In this document: piece after piece, positions 45,729-55,247 of the stretch
Layout of the letters: each line of letters begins with the position of its first letter
Numbering within the stretch: position 1 is the first letter of the stretch
Origin: Marinobacterium stanieri
GTDB taxonomy: Bacteria > Pseudomonadota > Gammaproteobacteria > Pseudomonadales > Balneatricaceae
Assembly (NCBI RefSeq): GCF_900155945.1
Contig: NZ_FTMN01000003.1
Span: 186,001-250,000, forward strand
Direction: 5' to 3'
DNA length: 64,000 nucleotides
The notes under the pieces: model-generated
Databases searched by the model: none
What the model saw: the letters and a program-made list of their open reading frames with translations, nothing else
What the model was told of the DNA's origin: nothing
Translations under genes and position numbers: made by a program

Positions 45729-45759
45729 CCATCTGGTTTGGAAAGTAACCATCTGGTTA
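45729..45759. promoter_or_regulatory. Repeated operator-like site upstream of the lipoprotein gene
   Basis: CCATCTGGTT occurs twice exactly 20 bp apart (45729-45738, 45749-45758), and the second copy lies in the perfect palindrome TAACCA-TC-TGGTTA (45746-45759). The helical phasing suggests a regulator binding on one face of DNA in the lipoprotein-nsrR divergent region. The regulator is not identified. Confidence 0.55.
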
Positions 45760-45968
45760 AACAGCCCTGAGCTAAGGCTAATAAAATACAGACTCTCTTA
45801 AATTAGTCGCGAAAGGTTTTAATCGCTAGAGGCTTTGAGCTTTCCAGGCTTGTTTTCACGCCAGTATGTGCAGTGGATCAAGGATATTCAGTGTGAAGCC
45901 ATGTAGATCGAGGACAACAGGTCAGTAAATTTGTATCATCAGCCTGCTTACATTAATCGAGCCAACCC

Positions 45969-46400
45969 ATGCAGCTAAGCCGCTTTTCCGACTACTCCCT
46001 GCGCGTACTCTTTTACGTCGCCATCAATGACCAGAAACGCTCCAACCTGGCTGAAATAGCCGACTTCTACTCCATTTCACGGGAGCATCTACGCAAGGTG
46101 GTGCATACGCTGGGGAAACTTGAGTACCTGAGTACTTATCGCGGCAAGAGTGGTGGAATCAGCCTGGCCCGGCCTGCTGCAGAGATAAACCTGGGCCAGC
46201 TGTTGTCCCAAACCGAAGGCACCACGCCGCTGATTGATTGCAACAGCCAGCCCTGTCGGCTGACTGCACATTGTCGATTGCAGGGTGTACTGGCCGAAGC
46301 GCAACAGGCCTTTTTTGCCGTTCTGCAGCAATACACCCTGGCAGACCTGATTAACGACCGGCAGATGCAGGCGCTAATTCAGGTCAATCTGGAGGGGTAA
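45969..46400 (+). CDS. nsrR: Nitric-oxide-sensing repressor NsrR (Rrf2 family)
   Basis: The 143-residue Rrf2-family regulator has the N-terminal winged helix (MQLSRFSDYSLRVLFYVAIN, ISREHLRKVVHTLGKLEYL). Three cluster-binding cysteines, Cys91, Cys96 and Cys102, lie in DCNSQPCRLTAHC, the NsrR spacing. NsrR represses nitrosative-stress genes through an NO-labile iron-sulfur cluster. The LSRFSDYSLR start separates it from IscR. No obvious hmp or norV gene is adjacent, but a NosP-like NO sensor is encoded 8 kb away. Confidence 0.9.
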   Translation: MQLSRFSDYSLRVLFYVAINDQKRSNLAEIADFYSISREHLRKVVHTLGKLEYLSTYRGKSGGISLARPAAEINLGQLLSQTEGTTPLIDCNSQPCRLTAHCRLQGVLAEAQQAFFAVLQQYTLADLINDRQMQALIQVNLEG

Positions 46401-46416
46401 ATCTGGAGGGGCCAGG

Positions 46417-47727
46417 TTACACATCCGGCAAACGCAGTGACAGCACTACGCCGGCCAATCCCATCAGGCAAAGAATCAGAATAATGGTGCTGATAGGCAC
46501 GGCAACACTCAGCGCACCGGTGAAGCCCATAATCAGCAGCACTATACCGATGACGGTATTGCTCACCGCAACATAGTCGGTACGTCTGTTACCCTCTGCC
46601 ATGTCCACGACAAAGGTTTTACGTCCAACACGCACGCCCTGGTGGGCAATGCTCAGTGCAAAATAGCAAAGCGGTATAAGCCAGAAAATATCCAGCCATT
46701 GGGGGAACCAGGTGGCAATCGCCCAGACGATAATCCCCGCCAGTGATGACATCAGTGCTGCCAGTGTCATGACGGAACGGCTGGACAGATCGGCAAACCT
46801 CCCCCAGAACGGCCCTGAAATCAGTCCGGCCGCGCCGCTGGCGATAATAAACAGACCCAGCAATGCCGGTGAGTTGTCCTGAGCCCGTTGTGCCAGCACC
46901 ACATAGTAAGGCGCAGACAGGGCCGAGCAGAGAAACAGAGAACGGGTAATGACAAACAGCCTGAAGGCCGAATCGGTGCGTAATATATCCAGTCGCTTGA
47001 ACGCCTCGGTGATGCCGTTGACACCGCCATCGGTTTCACCGGGAAATTCACGTATCTGGGAATAGGTTAAGGCTGCCAGAATCCACAGCAGGCCCGCCAG
47101 TGAAAGCAGCACACCAAAACTGGCGCCACTCATGTCCCCTTCTCCGTTTGCCAGCACAAACCAGGCACCGGCCAATAGTGTCACCAGCCCTGCTACACTG
47201 GCTGACCAGCCGTTAACACGCCCGCGCTGTGTTTTCGGAATGGTTTTGCCCAACACATCCTTGGCCGCAACGGAGCACAGTCCACGTGACAGACTGAACA
47301 ACACCAGCAAACCAATGATGGACCAGCCCGCTGCCGCCCCCTCAAGCTGCCAGGCAACCAGTGCGATCAACATCATGCACAATGCCTGCAACAGGCTGCC
47401 AACAACCCAGACATGCTTGCGTATAGGTAAGCGCCGAACAAAGCCTGCAATGAGCAGCTGTGGCATCATGGAGCCGGATTCACGGATAGGCACCAGGAAG
47501 CCAAGCAGATAGAGGGGCGCGCTCACGGCCTCCATCACCGCCGGCAACACCACTTTGGGGTTGCCAAGAGCATCACCCAGCTTGGTTAGAAACTGGCTCA
47601 GGACCAGCCATAAAAAATTACCGGGTACTTCTTTACAGGCATCTTCATCAATGGCTTTACAGGCCCGGGCATCCTCCTCATTCAGTAGTTTTGCATACAG
47701 GTCCTGACTTAACGTGCCCTTGGACAT
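46417..47727 (-). CDS. Major facilitator superfamily transporter
   Basis: The 436-residue inner-membrane protein has about 12 hydrophobic helices after a 35-residue polar N-terminus (SKGTLSQDLYAKLLNEEDARAC). The loop RGRVNGWSASVAG and FWGRFADLSSRSVM resemble MFS inter-helix motifs. ATG47727 follows AAGGAG; the longer in-frame extension has no such site. The substrate is unknown. It converges with nsrR and is divergent from the EamA transporter gene. Confidence 0.82.
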   Translation of the reverse strand: MSKGTLSQDLYAKLLNEEDARACKAIDEDACKEVPGNFLWLVLSQFLTKLGDALGNPKVVLPAVMEAVSAPLYLLGFLVPIRESGSMMPQLLIAGFVRRLPIRKHVWVVGSLLQALCMMLIALVAWQLEGAAAGWSIIGLLVLFSLSRGLCSVAAKDVLGKTIPKTQRGRVNGWSASVAGLVTLLAGAWFVLANGEGDMSGASFGVLLSLAGLLWILAALTYSQIREFPGETDGGVNGITEAFKRLDILRTDSAFRLFVITRSLFLCSALSAPYYVVLAQRAQDNSPALLGLFIIASGAAGLISGPFWGRFADLSSRSVMTLAALMSSLAGIIVWAIATWFPQWLDIFWLIPLCYFALSIAHQGVRVGRKTFVVDMAEGNRRTDYVAVSNTVIGIVLLIMGFTGALSVAVPISTIILILCLMGLAGVVLSLRLPDV

Positions 47728-47842
47728 TCGTGTGTGCTCCTTAGGTAAGACGCGTGCGTGACAGCTAGGCTGTCCAGAGTTCATTTCCCTGACCGAAGTT
47801 GCTAGGCTTGCTGCCTCTTTCGGGTCCAAGGATACAAGGATA

Positions 47843-48718
47843 ATGACAGCCCCCTCCGTACTTCAAGCCACTCTCTGGATGGTCGGTGCCCTTTTCTCGT
47901 TTATGGCAATGGCCATTTCAGGCCGCGAACTGTCTGCTGAATTCACGACCTACCAGATACTCTTTTTCCGTAGCGTTATCGGGGTACTGCTGATCAGTTT
48001 TCTGGTATCCCGGTCTGGATGGGCTCAGATTAAAACGCACCGTTTCAAGGGGCACCTCATACGTAATGTGGCGCATTTTGGTGGGCAGTACGGCTGGTTT
48101 TTCGGATTGGCGTTTATTCCCCTGGCCGAAGTTATTGCCATCGAATTCACGACACCGGTCTGGACAGCCCTGCTTGCAGCAATTTTTCTCGGAGAGCGCC
48201 TGACACTGCCACGGCTCACGGCTTTGGTGCTCGGTATTACCGGCTTGCTGGTTATTCTACGTCCGGGGATGGGAGCGGTTCACCCGGCTGCTTTTGCCGT
48301 GCTGGCCGGTGCTATTGGCTACTCGCTGACCTATATACAAACCAAGTCACTTTCAGCCACGGAAACGCCGCTGTGCATCCTGTTCTACATGACCCTGATG
48401 CAGCTTCCGATGGGAATGATTCCCAGCCTGATGGACTGGAAAACGCCTTCTCTGGGCTCTGTTCCCTGGATTGTGCTGGTCGGGGTAACGGCCATGAGCG
48501 CACACTATTGCATGACGCGTGCGTTCAAACTGGCCGATGCAACCGTGGTGGTGCCGATGGACTTCATGCGCCTGCCACTGATCGCTCTGGTTGGCTATCT
48601 GTTCTATTCAGAGGTTATTGACTGGCCTGTTGCCGTCGGTGCCGCCATGATGCTGGCAGGTAACTTCGTGAACATTCTGGCTGAGCACCGCAAGCGCCTG
48701 CCGCTGCACAGCGATTAA
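47843..48718 (+). CDS. EamA/DMT family transporter
   Basis: This is a 291-residue ten-helix drug/metabolite transporter with two EamA repeats (about 8-135 and 150-280). Typical segments are FFRSVIGVLLISFLV, FTTPVWTALLAAIFLGERLTLPRL and YLFYSEVIDWPVAVGAAMMLAGNFVNI. RBS AAGGATA precedes ATG47843. Such proteins export amino acids or metabolites; specificity cannot be told from sequence. Single gene. Confidence 0.88.
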   Translation: MTAPSVLQATLWMVGALFSFMAMAISGRELSAEFTTYQILFFRSVIGVLLISFLVSRSGWAQIKTHRFKGHLIRNVAHFGGQYGWFFGLAFIPLAEVIAIEFTTPVWTALLAAIFLGERLTLPRLTALVLGITGLLVILRPGMGAVHPAAFAVLAGAIGYSLTYIQTKSLSATETPLCILFYMTLMQLPMGMIPSLMDWKTPSLGSVPWIVLVGVTAMSAHYCMTRAFKLADATVVVPMDFMRLPLIALVGYLFYSEVIDWPVAVGAAMMLAGNFVNILAEHRKRLPLHSD

Positions 48719-48739
48719 GCTGCTTTTGTCAGACTGCCA

Positions 48740-49345
48740 TCAAAGTACTTCTGTCACCAGAATAAGCTCGCAGGCACCGTCACCGGTGTCCTCGCGAGTC
48801 AGTGAACTGCGCCAGCGCCAGCCATCATCCCCACGGGCCTCAATCAGAAAACCCTTGAAGCTGATTTCATCCCCTTCGTCCAGTGCCTCAAGCTGGTCGC
48901 GCACTTCATCACTGGCCGGGACCAGGTGCATGTTGGCACTACTGGTTTCAACCGCGCGCCGGGGGATAGGCAACTGCTCCGAACGCCAGTAGTACCAGCG
49001 ACCGGACTGGCGGATAGAAAATTTGTCTGCGACTTCCGGCCGGGCCATATCTCCCCAACCCAGGGCGAAGTCCCAGGGTGACAAGTCACTCTCACGGCCA
49101 AAGCTGTAGTCCTCACGGGCCAGAATGCGGGCATCAATGGCAAACTCAGCCAGCAGGCGCAGTTGATATTCATCTTTGCGGATAGAGGGTGCATTTGACA
49201 GCATGCGCTGACCAGGTAGTTCTGGAGAGGCGCTGACACTGACAAGAGGTGTTTCCAGTGCCGGCTCAGGTGGCTCCATACGCACAACCCAGAAGCCGGC
49301 TACCAGCAGTACAACCAATAGCCATTGCCAGGGACGCAGAATCAT
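48740..49345 (-). CDS. Hypothetical membrane-anchored protein, about 201 residues
   Basis: The N-terminus MILRPWQWLLVVLLVAGFWVV is a single hydrophobic anchor or uncleaved signal, followed by a Pro-rich linker and a soluble domain predicted in the periplasm. Visible motifs are LAREDYSFGRESDLSPWDFALGWGDMARPEV and GRWYYWRS. I do not recognise a named family, but the aromatic Asp-Leu-Ser-Pro-Trp-Asp segment recurs, as I recall, in uncharacterised proteins of environmental proteobacteria. GTG49348 is an alternative start. It precedes nothing on its strand in an obvious operon. Confidence 0.65.
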   Translation of the reverse strand: MILRPWQWLLVVLLVAGFWVVRMEPPEPALETPLVSVSASPELPGQRMLSNAPSIRKDEYQLRLLAEFAIDARILAREDYSFGRESDLSPWDFALGWGDMARPEVADKFSIRQSGRWYYWRSEQLPIPRRAVETSSANMHLVPASDEVRDQLEALDEGDEISFKGFLIEARGDDGWRWRSSLTREDTGDGACELILVTEVL

Positions 49346-49355
49346 CACCTAAGCC

Positions 49356-49703
49356 CTACTGCAGGTTATTTCCGACAAAATCGTCCAACTGCTCAATCGC
49401 CTGATGATCCGTCGATATCAGGTTCAGGCCCAGTCCTACGTGATCATGTGCATGGCGGCGTTTATAAACGACACGACAATGGCAATGCAATGCGCTGGTG
49501 GGCAGGCCGAAGTGCAGCCATATTTCGATCGGGCCAACCCCTTGCGGCGATTCAATGCCCACCAGGCTGGCATCCCCCTCTACATAGAAGCCGCCCCTGC
49601 TCAGGTTAACGATACGTACATCGATAGACTCACCCGTCGAGGTTTCAAGCTCGGCAGGCAGGTTACAGGCGACACGGGGGTAAATACGGCGTTCATCAAA
49701 CAT
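49356..49703 (-). CDS. PilZ-domain protein, predicted c-di-GMP receptor
   Basis: The 115-residue single-domain PilZ protein has the cyclic di-GMP binding signature, with RRIYPRV (RxxxR) at the N-terminus and NLSRGGFYVEG (D/NxSxxG) about 30 residues later. Both are intact, unlike the pilus PilZ at 22 kb. A beta-barrel continues to VGLGLNLIS. ATG49703 is chosen over TTG49736. It should change partner activity on nucleotide binding; the partner is unknown. It ends eight bases before the anchored hypothetical gene starts. Confidence 0.88.
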   Translation of the reverse strand: MFDERRIYPRVACNLPAELETSTGESIDVRIVNLSRGGFYVEGDASLVGIESPQGVGPIEIWLHFGLPTSALHCHCRVVYKRRHAHDHVGLGLNLISTDHQAIEQLDDFVGNNLQ

Positions 49704-49892
49704 GATCTTTCTCGGTACAGCGTTATTTGTCTTCAATCCTAGTCATTACTGGCCAGAGGGACAATGTCGGAGGTCAGTCAAATCAACAATCTACACAGGG
49801 CCATCTACTACTTCAGTACCGGTTTTTTGGGGCCAATGTTCAATACCTCTTGAACCTTGTGGCAGGTGTAATGCACTTATGGAGTACTGCCT

Positions 49893-50513
49893 ATGTTCTG
49901 TGTGCAAAAAGCAGCAATAATTGCATTAGCGGTTTCGATATCGCTACCTGTGTCTCCTGTCTGGAGCGCTGGCAGCGACCGGGACAGGACCGACCTGTAT
50001 TTTTCCTGGGAAGGATACCGAATTGGCCGTTATCGCAGCCCTACGCCTGAACAGGCCGAGGGCGGCACCAGAATCGATGTGCAGCAGCTTGTCAGGTTAC
50101 AGAGTAGCGCCAAACCAGCGCCGATTCTACTGGATGTACAGCCGGTCAGTTGGCAAAGCGGTATCTTCCTCCAGACCCGGCAACGTTACAACCTGCCGGG
50201 CAGTGTCTGGCTGCCTAATGTTGGCCTTGGCGAGCTGAATGAACGCTGGACCGATTATTTTCAGACACACCTGCATCGCATAACGCAAGGTGACAAGCAG
50301 CGGGCAATTGTGGTTTATTGCACAGCCGACTGCTGGATGTCGTGGAATGCGGTAAAACGCGCCAACCAATGGGGCTATCAACAGCTCTACTGGTTTGCCG
50401 AAGGAACGGATGGATGGCGGGAAGCTGAGCGCAAATTGGTAGCTGCGCAGCCGGTACCCTTACCGGACAAGCAAAAACTTCAGGATACGGATCGTCCTGA
50501 TACCACTCGATAA
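49893..50513 (+). CDS. PQQ-dependent catabolism-associated CXXCW motif protein
   Basis: The 206-residue exported rhodanese-like protein has a signal peptide (about 1-25, ending PVWSAG) and the family hallmark CTADCWMSWNAVKRANQWGY around residues 143-162. This family is found next to PQQ-dependent dehydrogenases and PQQ-linked cytochromes and may act in periplasmic thiol or cofactor handling. It is transcribed toward the ErdR-like regulator, 22 bases away, probably one operon, and marks the edge of the quinoprotein cluster. Confidence 0.85.
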   Translation: MFCVQKAAIIALAVSISLPVSPVWSAGSDRDRTDLYFSWEGYRIGRYRSPTPEQAEGGTRIDVQQLVRLQSSAKPAPILLDVQPVSWQSGIFLQTRQRYNLPGSVWLPNVGLGELNERWTDYFQTHLHRITQGDKQRAIVVYCTADCWMSWNAVKRANQWGYQQLYWFAEGTDGWREAERKLVAAQPVPLPDKQKLQDTDRPDTTR

Positions 50514-50535
50514 TAACGATAACGGGGACTGAGAC

Positions 50536-51210
50536 GTGTACAAGATACTGATTGCCGATGACCACCCACTGTTCCGTGAGGCGATCACCAACGTGATTGA
50601 AACCGGTTTCCCCGAGGCCGAAACGCTGGAAACCGAAGATCTGGAGACCGCCCTTTCACTGGCGCAAACCCATGATGACCTCGACCTGGTGCTGCTGGAT
50701 CTCAACATGCCGGGCATGAACGGTTTGAACGGCCTCATCTCCTTACGTAATGAAGCACCGACCATTCCGGTGGTGATTGTCTCTGCCGAAGATGACAAGC
50801 AGATAGTGCTGCAGGCGATAACCTGCGGTGCAGTGGGCTTCATTTCGAAATCCTCGCCACGTGCGCAGATGACAGAAGCACTGGAGCAGATCCTGCAGGG
50901 CAATGTGTACCTGCCTTCCGATATTATTCGTCAGAGTGATCAGGAAAGCAGCCGTCGTAACCGTCGCACCAATGACCACCCGCAAATAGCGCCCGAGCTG
51001 CTCTCCTCCTTGACCCGCCGCCAGCTACTGGTGCTGGAGCGCATGGCCAAAGGTGAATCGAACAAACAGATCGCCTACAACCTGCATATTGCGGAAACGA
51101 CGGTGAAAGCCCACGTGTCTGCGATCCTGCGTAAACTCGGTGTACATAACCGTGTACAGGCCATTCTGTCTGCCAGCGATATCGACTTTGCACAATACCT
51201 GAGACGTTAA
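50536..51210 (+). CDS. erdR: ErdR-like LuxR-family response regulator
   Basis: The 224-residue regulator has a receiver domain with D8-D9, phosphoacceptor D55 (LLDLNMPG) and K106-type SKSS segment. A C-terminal LuxR HTH follows ([43 protein letters not shown]). It closely resembles pseudomonad ErdR, which controls ethanol/acetate oxidation genes together with ExaE and AgmR-type regulators; the comparison is from memory. It converges with the NahK-like kinase, a plausible partner, and lies beside the PQQ dehydrogenase cluster it would control. Confidence 0.85.
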   Translation: MYKILIADDHPLFREAITNVIETGFPEAETLETEDLETALSLAQTHDDLDLVLLDLNMPGMNGLNGLISLRNEAPTIPVVIVSAEDDKQIVLQAITCGAVGFISKSSPRAQMTEALEQILQGNVYLPSDIIRQSDQESSRRNRRTNDHPQIAPELLSSLTRRQLLVLERMAKGESNKQIAYNLHIAETTVKAHVSAILRKLGVHNRVQAILSASDIDFAQYLRR

Positions 51211-51233
51211 CGGACGATCCGTGAAGACAATGA

Positions 51234-51259
51234 AAAATGGGCTCTGATGAGCCCATTTT
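51234..51259. terminator. Bidirectional terminator between erdR and the hybrid kinase
   Basis: AAAATGGGCTC and GAGCCCATTTT pair around TGAT between convergent genes. Confidence 0.92.
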
Positions 51260-51287
51260 CAGTTCTGCAACCTTTCCCCATATTCTC

Positions 51288-53894
51288 TCAGGCAGGTAAC
51301 TGGCGTCTTTGCTGCAGCAGGTGCCCAAGCGTGGCCTTCAGCTTAAGTGGGCGGATCGGCTTGTTCATCAACAGGTAGCCTTGCTGTTTCACTTCCTGCT
51401 TCAGGTCGTTGCTGTAGTTCGCGGTAATCATCAATACGGGGGGCACTTCCACCCGCTGCTGCAGTACTTCACGCACCAGGTCGATGCCGGTTTCACCGTT
51501 ATCCAGATGATAGTCGGCGATCAGCAGGTCCAACTCGGCCTGACCGATCGACACCTGTTGCTGCAGGTCTTCCAGCCCATAGGCCGTCACCACCTCACAG
51601 CCCCAGCCGCCCAACAGGGTTGCCATGCCATCACAGATGGAGGCGTCATTATCCACCATCCAAATGCGCGCACCCTGAAGCTGATTATCGATCCCCGGCT
51701 CTCTGAACTGCGGCGAGAAGGATTCAGGCTTGAGGCGCCCCAGCGGCACCTCTACTGAGAACACCGAGCCCCTGCCCTGACGGGAGCGTACACGCACGGG
51801 ATGTTCCAGCATACGGCTGACCTTATCGACAATGGCCAGACCCAGACCGAGGCCCTTGTCCTGCTGTCGGCCACCACGTGGAATACGGCGGAACTCCTGG
51901 AAAATTTCGGTGAGCTTGTCTGCAGGAATACCTGACCCTGTATCCCAGACCTCGATCAAAACGCTGCCGGAGCGCATACGGCAGCCCAGCAGCACTTCTC
52001 CGCCCACATCGGTATACCTCAGGGCATTGGTCAGGAAGTTACGCAGTACACGTGCCAGCAAGGTAGCATCACTCATGACCACGGCATCAGTGCCACGGAA
52101 ACGGAATTTGAGGCCGTCTACAGCCGCCAGCTGACGGTATTCAGCAGTCAGGGTATCCAACAGCTCATTGAGTCGGAACGGCGCTACATCAGGCTTGATG
52201 ACGCCTGCATCCAGTTTGGAGATATCCACCAGAGTACCCAACAGTGTTTCCACATCCTGCAGGGAGTTGCTGACTGAATAGATCAGCTCACTGATGCGCT
52301 CGGGCATGGGTTGTTCCAGCAAGGCGCCGGTGAACAGGCGAGCTGCATTCAAGGGCTGCAGCAAGTCATGACTTACCGCCGCCAGGAACTTGCTCTTCGA
52401 CAGGTTGGCCTGCTCGGCATCCTGCTTGGCATCCCTCAAGCGAGCTTCGATCAGACGACGTTCTTCAATTTCCTGACGCAGCTGTCCGTTGACTTCGGTG
52501 AGCTCCGAGGTGCGCTCTTTTACCCGTTGCTCCAGGTTCTGGTAAGCCTGTTGCAGTGCCAATGCCGTGCGTTTGCGCTCGGTAATATCACGAATCAGAA
52601 CAAAAAAGCCCACGGTATTCCCCTGGGCATCTCGATTGGGTACGTAGGACTTGAGCATATGCCGGTTATCACCGGCAGCGTTACATTCGTCAATTTCGAA
52701 GGTGGCATTCTCGCCGGCAAATGCCTGCTTGATGTGCGGCTCCAGCCGGGTGTAGAGGTTGTCCCCGTGCACCTGGCGTATGCTCTGGCCAATCAGGCTG
52801 CCTCTTGGCCAGCCGTACCAGTCATCGTATACCTGGTTGGTAAACTGGAAGCACTCGTCGGCGCCGACATAGGCGATCAGGGCCGGAATATGGTCGGTAA
52901 TCAGGCGTAGCCAGCGCTCGTTTTCACGCAAGGACTCGGCGTACTGGTCACGCTCGGTAATATCGGTGTAGGTATTAACGAAGCCACCGGACGGCATTGG
53001 ATGGGTCTTGATCTCAATGACTCGCCCATCGGACAGACGCTGTTCCATTTCGAACAGCTGCTCACCACTGGGGCTCAGCGTATCCGGTGTCAGAAGGCCC
53101 ACTTCCGAGGCCGCCATCACTTCGGCAAAGGGCTGTTCGTGATTGATTGTCAGACCGATCAACTCATTAAAGCGATCATTCCAGACTTCCAGCCAGCCAT
53201 TGGCATTGATGAGCGCCACACCTTGCGACAGGTTATCGACCGTCCGCTGCAGCTGACGGCTTTTTTGTGCCAACGCCTGCTCGCGCTGAGCCGCTTCGCT
53301 GGCCTTTAGATCCGTGATATCGGTATACAGGATGACCAGACCACCATCACCGGTATGACGTTCGTTGACCTGTACCCAGCGATTATTGAACAGTCGGAAT
53401 ACCGTGGCATCATCATCGCCACGTCCTTCATGTTGCTCAACGATCAGGCCGCTATCCATGGCCAGGCGGTGAACGTCCTGGATGGTGGTACCCCGCTCGA
53501 TACGCGTACCCGTACCGGCCCAGTAATCACGGAAGCGGCTATTGAACAGCAGAATGCGTCGGTCGGAATCGAACAACACAAAGCCGTCGGTGATGCTCTC
53601 GATGGCATCGATCAAACGCTGATGTGCCGTCGCGGCTTCCTGGTTGGCCTGCTTCAGTGCGTAGTTGCTTTGTTTCAACTCGGCCAGCGCAGCATTCAGT
53701 GCTTCGGTACGTTCACGTACCTGCTCGGCCAGAATGACAGAATGCTCAAATGCGGCATAAGGGGCGGTACGAACAGAACTGCTGGATTCCACCCGTTCTA
53801 TCAACGCATCCTTCATACGTCTGAGCTTGGCATTCTCCTGCTCAAGCTCATCGATACGCGCCTGCATTTGTGCTGCTGTCATATCAGTAGTCAT
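51288..53894 (-). CDS. nahK: NahK-like PAS hybrid sensor histidine kinase
   Basis: The 868-residue cytoplasmic kinase starts with a coiled coil (about 5-95). Three PAS domains follow (about 96-195, 215-312, 325-440), then a second coiled coil, a HisKA domain with His509 in AAVSHDLLQPLNA, and an HATPase (Asn623, DTGSGIP, GLGLGLAIV). A C-terminal receiver with Asp794 ends the protein. No transmembrane segment is present. The architecture matches pseudomonad NahK/ErcS'-type kinases, whose activity is inhibited by the NO sensor NosP. The start overlaps the FIST gene by 11 bases, supporting a sensor-kinase pair. Confidence 0.92.
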   Translation of the reverse strand: MTTDMTAAQMQARIDELEQENAKLRRMKDALIERVESSSSVRTAPYAAFEHSVILAEQVRERTEALNAALAELKQSNYALKQANQEAATAHQRLIDAIESITDGFVLFDSDRRILLFNSRFRDYWAGTGTRIERGTTIQDVHRLAMDSGLIVEQHEGRGDDDATVFRLFNNRWVQVNERHTGDGGLVILYTDITDLKASEAAQREQALAQKSRQLQRTVDNLSQGVALINANGWLEVWNDRFNELIGLTINHEQPFAEVMAASEVGLLTPDTLSPSGEQLFEMEQRLSDGRVIEIKTHPMPSGGFVNTYTDITERDQYAESLRENERWLRLITDHIPALIAYVGADECFQFTNQVYDDWYGWPRGSLIGQSIRQVHGDNLYTRLEPHIKQAFAGENATFEIDECNAAGDNRHMLKSYVPNRDAQGNTVGFFVLIRDITERKRTALALQQAYQNLEQRVKERTSELTEVNGQLRQEIEERRLIEARLRDAKQDAEQANLSKSKFLAAVSHDLLQPLNAARLFTGALLEQPMPERISELIYSVSNSLQDVETLLGTLVDISKLDAGVIKPDVAPFRLNELLDTLTAEYRQLAAVDGLKFRFRGTDAVVMSDATLLARVLRNFLTNALRYTDVGGEVLLGCRMRSGSVLIEVWDTGSGIPADKLTEIFQEFRRIPRGGRQQDKGLGLGLAIVDKVSRMLEHPVRVRSRQGRGSVFSVEVPLGRLKPESFSPQFREPGIDNQLQGARIWMVDNDASICDGMATLLGGWGCEVVTAYGLEDLQQQVSIGQAELDLLIADYHLDNGETGIDLVREVLQQRVEVPPVLMITANYSNDLKQEVKQQGYLLMNKPIRPLKLKATLGHLLQQRRQLPA

Positions 53895-55044
53895 TCTGCG
53901 TCCGTCCGATTACCACACCAGTAAATGTCTGGTTGATATGCATGCCATCAAACTGCTCACCGTAGGTGTTGAAGCCCACCACGTTATGTTGCACCAACAG
54001 GCGCGAGGTTTCATCCGCCTGGCCGGTCAGCTCCGCTTCCAGACGGCGCAGGAAGCAGTCGCAGCCAATGGTGATCAGAGGCTCACCAAGCGTGCTTTCG
54101 ATTCCGTCCAGGCGATGACGCAAATTGGCCAGCATGGCATCAGGGCGCATGGCCGTCAGAACGATGCCGTTCTCGACGGCACAGTAGAAGGTCAGGCTCA
54201 GGTCCGGATTTACCTTCTGAATGGAGCGTACAAAGTATTCCTGACCGATACGCACCGCCAGCGGATTCATGGCGAAAGTACCAAAATCCAGATCATCCAG
54301 CTCGATACCCAACAGGCGGGCATACTCAACCGCTGCCGGTTCTGCATTCAGTTCATACACGGTGCGGGTAGCCGGATCAGCTTCGGTGACAATCAGCTTC
54401 TTTTCCAGGCTCTGCATGTGATGCGTGGTAAACACCTCGAAATCCAGAGGGGTATTCACCATTACCACGACAGCCGCTTGAGTGCGAAAAGCGCCATCTA
54501 CGTATACATGGGTACCGGTCAGATGGATATCGTCACCGGCAGAACCACCAAAATGGGGGATGCTGCCCAGTGCGGAGTCCAGGGTTACCAGTACCTGTTC
54601 TTCCTGGCTGGACAGACCGTCCAGTAACGTCAGGGCGAAGGTGCGTCCCTTGATGGGTGCGACACGCGTATCACGACAACGGCCGATCAGGGTATCCACC
54701 AGCTTTTGCGCACGTGGCAAGGTGAAGGTCTCGAGTTCTTCGACCAGGCCCACTTCGACGGCAAACAGGTTGCGATCAAACCCCAGGGCCGTAATAGTGC
54801 CCTGGTCATAGCCGCGCGGCGTCAACTCCCCTGCCGTAGTGCAGCCTGCCAGGCGCACGCCGGCAAAGGCCGCTTCCAGAGCAGACGACAAGGCTCCGAG
54901 ATCATATTCTGCGGAACAAAAAAACAACACAAAACCGAGATCAGGATGTGACAATTGCGCAGCGAGTTCTGTTGCAGCGCGCCCGACATCTCGATGTGAA
55001 GACATGGCCGATCGTACCGGCTCTTGAAACAGTGGCGCGTTCAT
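53884..55044 (-). CDS. nosP: FIST-domain NO sensor, NosP-like
   Basis: The 386-residue soluble protein has FIST_N (about 30-220, LGFVLFFCSAEYD, GCTTAGELTPRGY, GGSAGDD) and FIST_C (about 225-365, MNPLAVRIG, TFYCAVENGIVL, IGCDCFLRRLE) domains. In NosP this fold binds haem and senses nitric oxide. It overlaps the NahK-like kinase as in pseudomonads, where NosP inhibits NahK to control biofilm dispersal. ATG55044 is used; GTG55053 is an alternative. Haem binding here is inferred from homology. Confidence 0.9.
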   Translation of the reverse strand: MNAPLFQEPVRSAMSSHRDVGRAATELAAQLSHPDLGFVLFFCSAEYDLGALSSALEAAFAGVRLAGCTTAGELTPRGYDQGTITALGFDRNLFAVEVGLVEELETFTLPRAQKLVDTLIGRCRDTRVAPIKGRTFALTLLDGLSSQEEQVLVTLDSALGSIPHFGGSAGDDIHLTGTHVYVDGAFRTQAAVVVMVNTPLDFEVFTTHHMQSLEKKLIVTEADPATRTVYELNAEPAAVEYARLLGIELDDLDFGTFAMNPLAVRIGQEYFVRSIQKVNPDLSLTFYCAVENGIVLTAMRPDAMLANLRHRLDGIESTLGEPLITIGCDCFLRRLEAELTGQADETSRLLVQHNVVGFNTYGEQFDGMHINQTFTGVVIGRTQNDY

Positions 55045-55247
55045 GGCTCTCACTCGCGCTAGGATTTACACAGGATAATTGTATCTGCTGTTACAACTCG
55101 GCAGTAATGCTACTTCAGTATCTTCTAAAAAGCCTTGAGTCGTACACAAACCAATGAATATAAAAGGTTTTATCTTTTTTTGAGGGAAAAGACATCCCAA
55201 TGCTGAGGTTTTGTACTACTTAAGCACTATAAGCATCATTCAGGCAT

